A stretch of 64,000 nucleotides of DNA. It comes from Rutstroemia sp. NJR-2017a BVV2. Lineage: Eukaryota > Ascomycota > Leotiomycetes > Helotiales > Rutstroemiaceae. Below the pieces are notes generated by a model. That model searched no databases. It saw nothing but the letters and a program-made list of their open reading frames with translations, and had not been told where the DNA came from. The position numbers and the translations under genes are program-made. The stretch is taken from positions 186,001-250,000 of the forward strand of contig NJPS01000003.1 of assembly GCA_002946415.1 (NCBI GenBank), read 5' to 3'. Shown in pieces: positions 20,849 to 31,614 of the stretch; positions within the stretch are counted from its first letter, which is position 1; the number at the start of each line of letters is the position of its first letter.

Positions 20849-22652
20849 ATGTTCGATATCTTTGCTACATGGGAAGGGAGAGCATCTGCCCTGATCCTCT
20901 GCCTTTGCCCTTTTGTGCTATCATATTTGCTTACTTCTATCCTTTCCGTGGCATCCATACGAAGCAATCATGACAACAAATCACCTCCGATTGACCCGTC
21001 AGCGGACTTCATTTTTGGCAATCTCTTCGCATTTGCCTTCGACACCAGGAGATATTTTGCGCATCTTATGTGAGTCTTGGTCCAAGTCTGGCATGGGCGT
21101 TGGCTGATTGAAACACAAACAGAAAGCGATTTGGAAACAATCTACCTGTCCGAATACGTGTCGCGAACCAGCGATATTTCTTCATTTCTGGTGCTCAGAG
21201 CATACTCCGACTATTTCGCACTTCCCGAGAACTTTCTACAGCTCCAGCATCTGTCGCTATCTTGGAGAACGTATTTGGCAGCCCACCCGAAACAGCATCC
21301 ATACTCATAAACGATAATACCGGAATTTCTGTGCAACCATTAGAGGGAAGCAACCCAATTCCTCAGGACCAGCGATACTACCACATTATACACAACACCA
21401 TACATACAAATTTAATGGGAGTAGGGTTGGCAGATTTGGCCTCGCGATATCTTGAGAATCTCGAAAAAGAGCTGGACGAACTAAGCGGAGAATCCGAAGA
21501 GTGGATTGAAATTCCCGATCTGTACACGCTCGTACAAAATACTATCTTTAGAGCATCTACCATGGCGATCTGTGGGCCCCATCTCTTTGAATTGAACCCC
21601 ACTTTCACGGATGATTTCTGGGAGTTTGATATCAAAGTCGGGGGACTTATCAAAGGTCTGCCAAGATTTCTGGCCCCATCTTCATATCGCGTCCGGGACA
21701 GGTTAATCGATGAGATCATGAAATGGCATCAATTTGCGGAATCACACGTCGATAGAAAAGATGAGGAGCTGGAGAAGAAACTGTGGGAGCCTTATTATGG
21801 TTCGAAACTCGTGAGGGATAGAGCTCGCGAGCTTTCTCAGATCAAGGGATACAATGACAAGGCGCGAGCAGCAAATGATTTAGGCCTTATTTGGGGGTAT
21901 GTACTATTCATTCACACTGTCGTCTTCTTCTTCCTGCTAATATTCGTAGCGCGAATGCGAATATCGTTCCTATCGTTGGGTGGTTTCTGCTAGACACCAT
22001 CTCTCGACCAGAAGTCTTATCACGGGTTCGAAATGAGCTTTCCAATATCGCAAAACTTCACCTGTCTTCAAGCACTTCCGAACACATGCCAGAGCTAATG
22101 TCCAATCCACTGCTTCAATCAATATACTGTGAAGAGCTGCGCCTCAGATCCGGATCCACGATTCAACGATCTCCAATTTCCTCAAACTACAAACTTGGAC
22201 CATGGAAGTTCTCAAAGGATGACATGATCATAGCCAGCGTATGGTTTGAAGGCCGCGATAAAACCGTCTGGAACGAAGGTGCAAACGGCGAGCATGACGT
22301 CGAAGATTTCTGGCCCGATCGATTCATCGTTTATCCCAATGACCCGAATAGCGGTCCTCGAAGACCAGACTCGGCGAAATCGAAGTCAGACAAGGTCAAA
22401 GAACCCACGTTCACGGTTGATTCGGTAAATGGCGCTTTCATTCCTTATGGTGGAGGCCAAAAGATGTGTCCTGGTCGGTTCTATGCAAAACAAGAGGCTC
22501 TGGGTGCTTTGGCTATGTTTCTTTCTAAGTTTGATATTGAGTTGGTCGAGAAGAAACCTATTGTTCCGGATTTAAGTTATTTCCCTATGGGGATTCTGCC
22601 ACCGAAAGGGAAGTATCCGGCGAGGTTGCGTAGGAGGAAGCACGCTGCGTGA
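20849..22652 (+). CDS. Cytochrome P450, CYP7/CYP8-like, 565 aa
   Basis: Three exons: 20849-21069, 21123-21896, 21950-22652, spliced length 1698 nt. Introns of 53 nt each (GTGAGT...CAG; GTATGT...TAG). An N-terminal hydrophobic anchor lies at about residues 14-34. The I-helix region reads LIWGANANIVPIVGW, where the usual AGxDT oxygen-activating acid/alcohol pair is missing; the same W-A-x-x-A-N-x-x-P pattern is known from CYP7/CYP8 enzymes. The K helix has EELR, and the heme loop is PYGGGQKMCPGRFYAKQE. Fungal relatives are often labelled sterol 7-alpha-hydroxylase or prostacyclin-synthase-like; a sterol or lipid substrate is plausible but unproven. Confidence 0.92.
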
Positions 22653-23103
22653 GGAGCTGCAGTAGGTGTGCATAGGTAATTATTCTGACGTTTGGTCGCT
22701 GCTCCGTGCTTCTTGAATGGCACGAAACTGGAGTTATGTAGGACTGTGTTTTGAGGCGCAGCTATACTTCAATCTTTAGCTTAATCTGCCCCTCTCCATC
22801 TAGGAGAACATATGAATATCAAGTATATGTAATAGGGGTTCCATTAAATTCTATCCGTCCAAAATACGAGCTAGCTGCCTATCGTATCCTTATCCAACTA
22901 TCCTAATATAGCAAAAATCCGGGGATTAGCTTAGGCTCCCATGCTCTACTGGGAACTAGAACGATCCCCCCTCAAATATCATAAATTCGGCGACATTTCC
23001 TGAGAACTCATGTAAATGCCATATTCATTTATTTACCTGTACCGAAGAGAAGCAATTAAGATTTTGACTTGTGAAGAGGGGAATTGAGAAAAGGAAAATC
23101 AAC
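22653..23103. other. Intergenic region
   Basis: 451 bp between two plus-strand genes. AT-rich, with no gene or clear repeat. Confidence 0.45.
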
Positions 23104-23914
23104 ATGTGTCTCGATTGTAGATTGAAGATGCTGTACCAATGCGATCGGTGGACGCCGTTTGTGGTGCCGGATTTGGTAGGTTTGGTGGATTTCCGAGATT
23201 ATTTGTCGCATTTCTGATTTTTTGTTATTTTGGTCTTGAATTTTTGTTTTTTATTCTTACGGCCTCTATACACAATCCATATACTAACCACCCCTCACCC
23301 ACCAGGTCATCCAACGCCCTCTCCTCGCATCCACCACCACACCTCCCACAGGCCCATCCATCCTCTCCCTCCCCCCCGAACTGCACCACCAAATCTTCCT
23401 CGAGCATCTCCCCTCACCACTGGACCGTTTCTCCCTCGCTCTCACCTGCACACATCTCCTGCTAACCACGCTCTCGCTCCCGGAGAAGGCGAGACTAAAA
23501 GTGCCGGAGAGGAAGAGACATTGGCATTTCCCCGGGGGACATCGCCTTTCGGATGCGTGTGCGGCGAGAGAGCAGTTTTTGGTTAGGGTGGGTCCGGGGG
23601 TTTGTGAGGGTGGGGGGAAGGGGAGTAGTAGGAGGGGCTGGGGATTGTGTGCGGAGTGTGGGATGTGGAGGGGGAGGAGGGTGGGGTGTTGGAATGGCGG
23701 GGGTGGGAGTGTGAAGGGGGGTGGTAAGGGGAAGGGGAAAGGGAGGGGGAAGAAGGATGATGGGGCGGCGGAGAAGAAATGTAAGGGGAGGAGGAAACCT
23801 TGGGTGGATGAGAAGGAATGGGGGGAGAGGGTAACGGCTTGGTGTAAGGGGTATTATACGCAGTGTCCGGATTGTTATTGTGAGGAGATGAAGGAGGTGG
23901 AGGAAGAGCAATAG
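23104..23914 (+). CDS. Small F-box protein with Gly/Lys-rich Cys tail, 226 aa
   Basis: Two exons: 23104-23175 and 23306-23914. The 130-nt intron has GTAGGT and CAG ends and a perfect atactaac branch site 17 nt before the acceptor, so the short first exon is well supported. An F-box lies near residues 43-80 (SLPPELHHQIFLEHLPSPLD, then ALTCTHLLL). The C-terminal half is unusual: Gly/Lys-rich (SVKGGGKGKGKGRGKK) and flanked by cysteine pairs (CAECGMW; CPDCYC) that could bind a metal. The plus strand is extremely G-rich here. Likely a Skp1-binding adaptor of unknown target. Confidence 0.72.
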
Positions 23915-25441
23915 TGAAGGATGATTAGGGGTTGTGGTTGTTATTGAGGACGAGGATGAAGAGGAGGAGTAAATATAGATAGTTTCGTGATAGGTGGGAT
24001 GGAGAAAGTTGTTATTAGCACTGGCGATTGACGGCGGATCTAGCAGGAGATGTCAGGAGCCATAGTTTAGGGCAGGTGGACGACGGTTGTTGATGGGTGG
24101 TAGATATCGGGGGAAACGAATGAACTTGGAGACGAAATGGATTCTCATGAGACGCAGCTTATGTATTTGAAAAGGAAAGCATCAGTATTGCTTTGCTACA
24201 TAAGGAAAAAGATAACAGTGCTACTAATTTCTCCTGGAAAGGGGCTCGGGATAACACGCTCTTTCGTTAGGATCAGATAATTTCGTGACACGCCTGAACA
24301 AATGCTAGCATGCTTGAGGCCGATCGCTGAGGTACCAGGAGGAGGGGAAAGCGATAGGGCGTATGGTTATTTTGTACCAGCACAAGCACAGCCAGCACCG
24401 CTCTCCTTCTTGCTCTGCGCTTTTGCGATTTTTTCTCGACTGCAATAACCTACCGGTGAGGGAAAACATCCTATAAGAATCACATATTTCGAAGACGTGG
24501 CTTTCGACAAGACCCCGATGGCCTAGACCTTTCTGAATGCGCTTCTCAATCGCATGGATACTGCCACCAAAGGCATGATGGAGTGGAGTGGAGAGTTAAC
24601 TCTCGTATGGGAAATCTCCGTGGGGCTGGGCTGTGGCTGGCGATATGCAGCCTGACGTCAGGCTGCAAGATCTAAGGCACAGTGGAATCATAGGTGCGGA
24701 ATCTCATCTGCGGCATCTCACAAACAAGGTCTGGATAAGCAGATGCAGTTCCTGTTAATGCAATGCGACGTCCAGCAGATGCAGGTTTCTTACTTACCGA
24801 CGCAAGTTATCGCGATAGACGCGTATGTATGTATGTATTTCAGCGGAAGACATATAACCGGCCGCCTCTGGTACAGTGAGCAGCAGAACCAGCGCTGACT
24901 CTTGGCCGATCACTTGCATCGCCGAGCCTCCTAAGCTTACCAGAATCATTCCAATTTGTCCCCAACTCTAAGATATTACAGTTCAAACTGCAACCAGCCC
25001 ATGTTTTGCCATGCGGCGGCGATGACTCGGCTGGACTGGGGTTCGGATGATGAGATGGGTGGGGGATCTCGGTGGGGATTCTTTTCAGGGCATGGGGTCC
25101 GCTGCAACTAAACTTGGCTGATGCGATATGCGCGGCCTGTCATTTTTTTCTTGTTTTGCTATGCATTAGTTGTGTATTATTTGCAAGTATATATGTAAGC
25201 TCATCTCATCTCTCGTATTTTCCTTCTTCTTGTTCTTCTTCTATTATCAACGCCCAACCAGAGATTCACTGCTTGCTACGACTATTCGAGTTTTGCAATT
25301 CGTCCTTTCGCTCGTCTATACTCGATAACTCGATATCAATCTATCAGCATCAGCACCGTCGCGGAACAACTTCATAAAAATCCTCCACCCCTCAACTACC
25401 ACCAGCACCCTCACCCAACCTCAACACCCCCAACCATCAAA
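23915..25441. other. Intergenic region with palindromic CRE
   Basis: 1.5 kb without a convincing gene. It holds a perfect 22-bp palindrome (see 24646-24667) and a pyrimidine-rich leader from about 25200 to 25440 that looks like the promoter and 5' UTR of the small basic gene. Confidence 0.5.
24646..24667. promoter_or_regulatory. Perfect 22-bp palindrome centred on TGACGTCA
   Basis: The half-site tgcagcctgac is followed directly by its exact reverse complement. The centre is the 8-bp CRE (TGACGTCA) bound by bZIP factors of the ATF/CREB type (fungal AtfA-like). Such a long perfect palindrome could be a high-affinity operator or could extrude a hairpin. It lies about 780 bp upstream of the small basic gene. 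Confidence 0.6.
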
Positions 25442-25726
25442 ATGTGCTGGCCCACCAGCTCCCGCGAACCCCGCCACCACTACCGTCAAGACGTCATCTA
25501 CGAACCCGCCGTGCGCGTCATCTCCCGAGACGAGTACCATAACGGGCGTCGCCGCTCGCACGATTCGCGTCGCGTGTCGGTCGTTTCGGGGAGTCCGGTG
25601 AAGAGGACGTATATTACGCCTGGGTCGCCGGCGAGGGTCAGTGAAACTATTTTTGTGGGACCTAGGTCGAGTGCTGTGAGCCAGAGGAGTCAGAGGAGAC
25701 GGTCGGTGCATTATCATGAGTATTAG
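25442..25726 (+). CDS. Small basic Arg/Ser-rich protein, 94 aa
   Basis: Intronless frame from ATG 25442 with an A at -3 (tcaaaATG) and a C/A-rich leader typical of fungal start sites. It is rich in Arg, Ser, His and Tyr (RRRSHDSRRVSVVSGSPVKR), with several SP sites and no membrane segment. Base composition changes sharply at the stop, where a GGGATG-rich tail begins. I do not recognise the family; a small, lineage-specific, disordered protein is the best description. Confidence 0.6.
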   Translation: MCWPTSSREPRHHYRQDVIYEPAVRVISRDEYHNGRRRSHDSRRVSVVSGSPVKRTYITPGSPARVSETIFVGPRSSAVSQRSQRRRSVHYHEY

Positions 25727-25800
25727 AGGGGGGATGGGATGGGATGAGATGGTTTGGGGGCTGGGTGATGGGTTTTGGGATGGGAACAGGGAATAGGAAT

Positions 25801-25826
25801 GGGGAACGGGGAACGGGGAACGGGGA
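25801..25826 (+). repeat. GGGGAAC tandem repeat
   Basis: Three exact 7-bp units plus a partial fourth, in the probable 3' UTR of the small basic gene. Simple-sequence tract. Confidence 0.8.
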
Positions 25827-26431
25827 GTAAGGAAATGATGGGTCTGGCGGATAGATGGGTACAGCATGATGGGCTTGGATTTACGACACGATGCGATATG
25901 AATCAAGGGGCTGGCTGGTGTACAGGAAAAGGGCCCTTCATTTCTTGTTGCTATAGGGACTTTATTTCGTATTTATTTACTCTTGGTTTCATGAGATGGG
26001 AGTTTGGGAGACGGTGGCTGGGTTCATCCAGGTTGGGATACATGTCCTGCGCTGTGCTATACAGCGAATTTTAGATGGGTCAATGATTGGATCACGATGA
26101 TTGCGATACGAATGAGACGATATTTCTGAACATGATAATGATAATGGAAGCGGTTGCGTTGCGTGAAAATGATTATCCTCGACCACTCATTGACTCGATG
26201 CGATGCGATGCGCTCGCTGCTTGCCGAGCCAGCTATCAACTTCTGCATCCATGCTACAGTACTCTGCAATCGCGCGACACACATGGACAAGTTCACTTCA
26301 TTCCATCAAGGCAATCCTCTGACATTCTCCGATGGAGGTCTAGAACCTATCGATTATCGATCTCATCTTAGCTCGTCACTCAAGGGTCGTAATAATTCCA
26401 GGTTTGGATGTGACATTGCTTTGAGCGGAAA

Positions 26432-26439
26432 TGACGTCA
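26432..26439. promoter_or_regulatory. CRE site TGACGTCA
   Basis: A full 8-bp palindromic CRE about 590 bp upstream of the Pil1/Lsp1-like gene. Candidate bZIP (stress-type) binding site. The match is exact, but function is inferred. Confidence 0.4.
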
Positions 26440-27019
26440 CATCCACCGCGGGGCACCTCCTTGCTTCATGCTTCAAAGAACCTCTCTCGACATTCATCCC
26501 ATGTTGACTTCTACACTCAAATATATTAATTTTCTCAAGGGTTGAATCTCGATTTTAGTACTGGTTTCATATCGTTTATTTGCACGAATATTTGAATAAT
26601 TAATCGTGCTGGCATAATTGCAAGGTTCGTCCCTTTCTATATGTGTCGCAGAGTAGAGAGAAAGATAGTCGGCCTCCACGGCAGTGGCCCTCGGAGAGCC
26701 AGCGGAGCGTCACCTCAGAAATGGATGTATTCTCGCTGTGATGGAGGAGAAGGGTGTTTCCTTGTGGGAACATCTCTTTCCCTCAAATTGGGAATCCGAC
26801 ATTCCGCAGGGATGGCTCGAGTGGGATCTTCGGAAGTACCCCAGACTATGACAGCATTGAAGTTTTTATATCTCTGTCGCTACTTCTGTGAATTTGATAT
26901 TGATATGAATGCTGGATATATGTTGGAGATATTTAAGAAAGGCAAGAGCTGACCACAGACCTCACACGACTTAGAAAGCCTACAGTACCTTCCTATTACC
27001 CAACAACCACACCGCAATA

Positions 27020-28501
27020 ATGTAAGTTTGAACTTCTGTATACTGTCACCAGTCCAGAATTGGAGTACTTTATCATACATCGATCATTCCATGCCTCTAT
27101 TCGACGGCTCAACATAGTTCACTATGGAAACTCTACTGCGACGAGGAAATTCCATCAAGAATTCCTCGGACAAAACAGCTCCGTTGATACACTTGTTTGC
27201 ATCCTCTCCTCCCATCTCCACAACTCACTCCTCTTCCCCTTCACTACTCCCTTCACCATCTCTAAACCAACCCACTAACCCTCCCCCCAGGAACCGCGCC
27301 CTCTCGATCCGTTCCGGCGGAAAATCCTCCAACACCTCCTCCTCCTCCCACCACCACTTCTCCTTCACCTCCCTCCGCTCCTCCACCCAACCCGAGCTCT
27401 CACGAAAACTGCACCGCCTAATCAAAACCGAAAACGCCCTAATATCCGCCTACATCAGCGCCTCGCGGGAGCGCGTCTCCCTCGGCACGCAACTCTCCGA
27501 ATGGGGCGAAGCGACCAACGACGCCGAGATCAGCGACATATCGGACAAGCTCGGCGTATTGCTTTCCGAGCTGGGCGAGCAGGAAGATCTCTATGCGCAT
27601 AACTTGGATGATTCTAGGGGGATTCTCAAGGCGATTCGGAATACGGAGAAGAGTGTTCAGCCGAGCAGAGATCATAAGCAGAAACTCATGGATGAGATTG
27701 CGAAGTTGAAGGTTAAGGAGCCGGAGAGTGCGAGGTTGGTTACGTTGGAGCAGGAGTTGGTGAGGGCGGAGGCGGAGAATTTAGTGGCGGAGGCGCAGTT
27801 GAGTAATGTGGTATGTTTTTGCTTTCTCTCTCATTTCTGGTGGAATGAGTTTGAGTCTTTTTATGTTTGGCAACTCTCCAAGGGGATGCGGCAACTTAGC
27901 TGTGCAGTCCAAATAAAGAACCTCAACTAACCCCCTCCCCCGCCCCTAGACCCGCAAAAAAATGAAAGAAGCCTACAACGCCGAATTCCTCGCCACGATC
28001 GAGCGCGCCGAGAAACAAATCCTGCTCGCGAACCACGGAAGGAGAATCTTGCATCTCTTAGACGACACACCGATTGTGCCCGGACACGCCAGACCCGAAT
28101 ACGCGCATGCGGAGGCGGCGAGGGGAGTGCTGAATGATGCGGAAGATGACCTTAGGGAGTGGCAGTTGGATTTGGAGGATGTGGAGGAGTGGAATAGGAG
28201 GGCGGGGGTGGGTGAGGTTGGGCAGGGTGTGGGAGAGGGGCACGTGGGAGAGGGGGGATTGGTTGGGGGACATGCTGGGGAGGCAAGGAGTGCAGTGGCG
28301 GTTGGGGGGAGTGAGGAGGGGAGTAGGGTTAGTAGTGGCGGGACTGGGACGGGGTTGGATGCTGGGCATGTGCAGAGTGAGAGTCAGAACGTTCCGGGGA
28401 GTTATACGCCGAGTGCGGCGGGAACGTCAGTTACGACGGGGCAGATGGGGGGGTATGCTACGAGTGAGGCGGGGACGACGCAGGTGGCTAGTATGAGTTA
28501 G
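27020..28501 (+). CDS. Eisosome BAR protein, Pil1/Lsp1 paralog, 357 aa
   Basis: Three exons: 27020-27021, 27291-27810, 27950-28501, spliced length 1074 nt. The first intron (269 nt, GTAAGT...CCCCAG with actaac before it) splits the start codon: AT from exon 1 and G from exon 2 give MNRALSIRS, matching the MNRSLSIRS-type start of fungal Lsp1 paralogs. The Pil1 signatures follow: PELSRKL, QLSEWGEA, SDISDKLGVLL, SVQPSRDHKQK, LEQELVRAEAENLVAEAQLS and LLDDTPIVPG. These form the F-BAR-like helical core that assembles under plasma-membrane furrows (eisosomes). The C-terminus (about 120 aa) is Gly/Ser/Thr/Val-rich and disordered. A frame open from ATG 27124 into exon 2 is an alternative start, but gives an N-terminus unlike the family. 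Confidence 0.9.
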
Positions 28502-29667
28502 GTTGGATGGTGGTGGTTGTGATGTGGTGGGATGGAATGGGATCGGATGGGATTCGAAGGTTTTGGGTTTAGGCTTGGTGTGTGGGATTAGGTGGGGTGG
28601 GGACATGGAGCGCGATTATGGGATGGAGATGGAAAGGGTAATAGGATGGGTGATAGCGCTCTGTGTTTCTGGTTGGCAGTCTCTATTGCGAATGGCTATG
28701 CGGATGGAGGTTTTCTCGTTGGCTTAGCTTTTGCCTGGGTTCGGTATTTATTGATATGGATGAACGAACGAATGAATGGATTGATGAATGATTGACTGGA
28801 TGAATGCATGAATGAATAGGTTAAGACGGATAGGTAGATGGCAGGGTGGTTATCTACTCATTTGCGTCCTTTTACGTCACTCTGTGTTAGGTTGAATTGG
28901 GTGGTGGGCTGGAATAGGATGGTATGGGGTGGGATAGGTTTGCATGCGGGGTTATGTTATATAATAAAGTTGGTCGTGGATTATAATATGAGTATTCTTT
29001 ATGATTTGCAGGGTCTGTTAAGTTGTATGTGCATGCGAATGTGAATATGATGAATGATGTATGGGTATGGAGAGAGGGTGTGAGAGTGGGGTGAGCAGGA
29101 CCGGGGTGGTAAGGGGTGGCAAAGGGATGGAAAGGGGGTTTGGGTTATGGTGACAGACGTTTAGGTCAAGGATGAAAGATAGATTGGTAACAGCTGTGTC
29201 AGTAAATTCAATGAAATGGTTCAGGCATATAATTACTAAGTTCTGCGTGTGACATGCGTCACGCGTTGGTTGTGAAAGAGGTTTCATAATGAAGCAGTGT
29301 GCATGGGACGGTAGGTGATGGTGGTCAAATTAGTTTTATGTTCAGCGGCATGACAACCAAATAGATTTGCAATCATCAATTCATGTTTTATTTTCTGTTT
29401 CCCACACGTAGTTATTGTGATTGAACTCGCCAGGCTCGTTAAAGCGCTGTGTTGACCCCTTGATGATGGCTAGAAACGCGCCTAGTTAATACTGATTCGA
29501 AACCGCCCGCTGACGAAACGCTGAATGTGAATGGCAGTAAAGATCTTCTGGAGATTGTCGTCTGCTGAAAATATCGTGACAGATCGCAGCATTTCCAGAA
29601 GAAAATGGTTGTTCTGCCGCCATATAGGATGTCTGCTTTACACATCTGGTATGCCAGAAAGTTTCTG
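28502..29667. other. Convergent intergenic region with simple repeats
   Basis: 1.17 kb between the eisosome gene and the broken BTB gene. The first 450 bp carry GGGAT-type and GAATGAATG-type simple-sequence tracts (densest near 28770-28820). No gene seen. Confidence 0.5.
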
Positions 29668-30991
29668 CTAACTATTCAGTCTCCTCTGTATCCACACGTT
29701 TGCGCTTTGTGTGCTTGTTCTTGGGATAGTTGACTTGAGCTTATCAATATCAAGCCCGAGATATGAGTCTAGAAAATATTCCCGTCCTGCCGCTTCTGCT
29801 ATATTAGAGTAAAATTCTTTGCTGAGCTTTTCGGATGCGCATCTTGGTTGAATCTCGCCACCACCAAAGCGTTCCGTCTTAGAGCAGAGGGAGTGATGGT
29901 AATCTGAAAACACAAGTGGCTCGATGACTTTTATCACCGAATAACCTGTGTATGGCGGCTGTGGAATACCTTGCAAGGCTAAGTAACTAGCAGCGCCATT
30001 CAATATCTTCCCGATAACCGATGCATCGCAAAAGGCCTGCCGCTCTTCCCTCTCGCTCTCAGATTCAATCCAGCCTTGACCGTCGCAAATCCTTGTTTCG
30101 TTTGAGGCTGCTGTTTTATATTTCGTGATGAATTCGTTTAATAATTTGAGGGCGCCGCCTATTATTCGTACCCGCTGCTTATCGATCGGGACTAAGACTA
30201 GTGTTAGCAACTTGGATTCGGATGAAAAATTGGATTTCAGGGTCTCTACCAATGACACTATTCGGCACTATAATCATCAACTTATATCTTTCGGCTTCCA
30301 TTAACAGGTCGCCTTCAATCCCTTTAGTCAAGTTTGATGTGACTCTCTTAAAATGAAGTGTGTGGTGGAACACCCAAGAAATGCAGAGCCAATAAAGATG
30401 GTTCTTGAGATGAGTCTCGAAGGACAACGTGTGGACAGTTTCATCCGCAATGCATTCTGGGATTCCAGGCTCATCCTCCAACGACTTTTGGTTCCTGATC
30501 CACATATCTGAGGACAATTTAACCGCATTGTGCATTTGGTACTTGTCTACCTGCAACGCCAACATATAGAGAGTTTCTGTTTGGACATCCCTGGGCACCA
30601 AGGCTGACTGGCAGTGGATGGCGTACATTAAAATCACAAAGGGATGCGGTTCATCATCTGGAAGGTCAATCCGAACGGTTCCAGTGGTATGTAGCTCCTC
30701 GCCTTCTTTAAATCTATCTTTGTCCCTCAACATAGCCTTGAACACAGGTGACGCAAGCATTAAATGCTTGGCCGAAACCTGAAGCTGGACATGTTTTGCC
30801 ACTATAATGATCGGCTCGTGAATGAGATCGTCGTCGTTGGGTTTCTAAACTTCTGCGATAGACGCCTGGACGTTTGTGAATTCTGCCTTTTCTTTTTCCT
30901 GGAGAAGAAGGAAGCAGTCGCCGTCAGGATCGATGATATGCTTCTCCATCGGTATTGGAGCTTCGTCGATAATGATTGGTGTTTGATCCAT
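29668..30991 (-). pseudogene. BTB/POZ paralog 1, interrupted by in-frame TAG
   Basis: Modelled as two exons, 30991-30250 and 30191-29668 (1266 nt, in frame throughout), with the phase-1 intron shared by its paralogs. It starts MDQTPIIIDEAPIPMEKHII-DPDGD as the family does, but codon 49 is TAG (30847-30845). The frame then resumes into the BTB core (QVSAKHLMLASPVFKAML) and the C-terminal block (FCDASVIGKIL...LALQGIPQPPYTGYS). No splice pair removes the TAG, because almost no GT lies upstream. Translation could restart only inside the BTB fold. It is therefore a recent pseudogene, a readthrough gene, or a base error. BTB proteins usually dimerise or act as Cul3 adaptors. Confidence 0.8.
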
Positions 30992-31614
30992 CTTGTTCGA
31001 GGCTATGTGATCAAGATGAGTTTGGTGTAGATATTAAGATTGAAATAGAAATGTTCTTGCGCAGCCGGGAAAAAGGGCTCCTCAACCAGGAATCGGACTG
31101 TTCCAGATCCGGAGGTGACTGGTCAGGGTTTTACTAGAAGCGCGACCAATATACGAGCAATTCACTGTTTGCTAACGGGATAGTCTTTTATTCTGAATAG
31201 CCCGATAATCTCCGGCATTGTGGTACGCTTCTATGGAAGTGTTGCTTCCTAGACGTCTTCCTAAAGCAACGCTTTCCGTTGGAGCATACCGCAATGCCGA
31301 CGATTATATTAACAACAACACTCCCGTATAAGTGTCTTGTGGTCCTGAAGCTGGTATGTTCAGAAACTAAGTACATGTACCACAAGGATATTCCAATGAT
31401 AGCTTGAAAATGCTGTTGTGAATCAAGACTTCTTCGACTGATATGACAAAGAACATCAACAGAACAATAAAGAAAATCATAATTTAGAACAAGAAGAAAC
31501 TTGAAAGTTGAAACAACAACATAACAGCTAATATTCTTATACACTGAAGGTAGTATATAACTCTCTCCGGTAGAAGTACACAGCTATCATAGTGAAATTG
31601 TTCTAATATACAAA
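30992..31614. other. Divergent intergenic region
   Basis: 623 bp between BTB paralog 1 and the first low-complexity paralog. AT-rich, with short frames only. Confidence 0.45.

Larger units (their letters stand above)
25727..27019. other. Intergenic, upstream of eisosome gene
   Basis: 1.3 kb. It starts with G-rich simple repeats (GATGG and GGGGAAC units), then carries a CRE at 26432-26439. A plus-strand 103-codon frame at 26641-26952 shows no coding signature. The 3' end is the leader of the Pil1/Lsp1 paralog. Confidence 0.45.

Noticed and set aside
4866..22652. A secondary-metabolite gene cluster (P450s, MFS carriers, SDR)
   Set aside because: No polyketide synthase, NRPS, terpene cyclase, prenyltransferase or other core enzyme is present, and the tailoring-type genes are scattered among housekeeping genes such as rev1.
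27124..27290. ATG 27124 as the eisosome gene start
   Set aside because: It yields an N-terminus unlike the Pil1/Lsp1 family, while splicing AT to G gives the family start; the region also ends in a strong branch site and CCCCAG acceptor.
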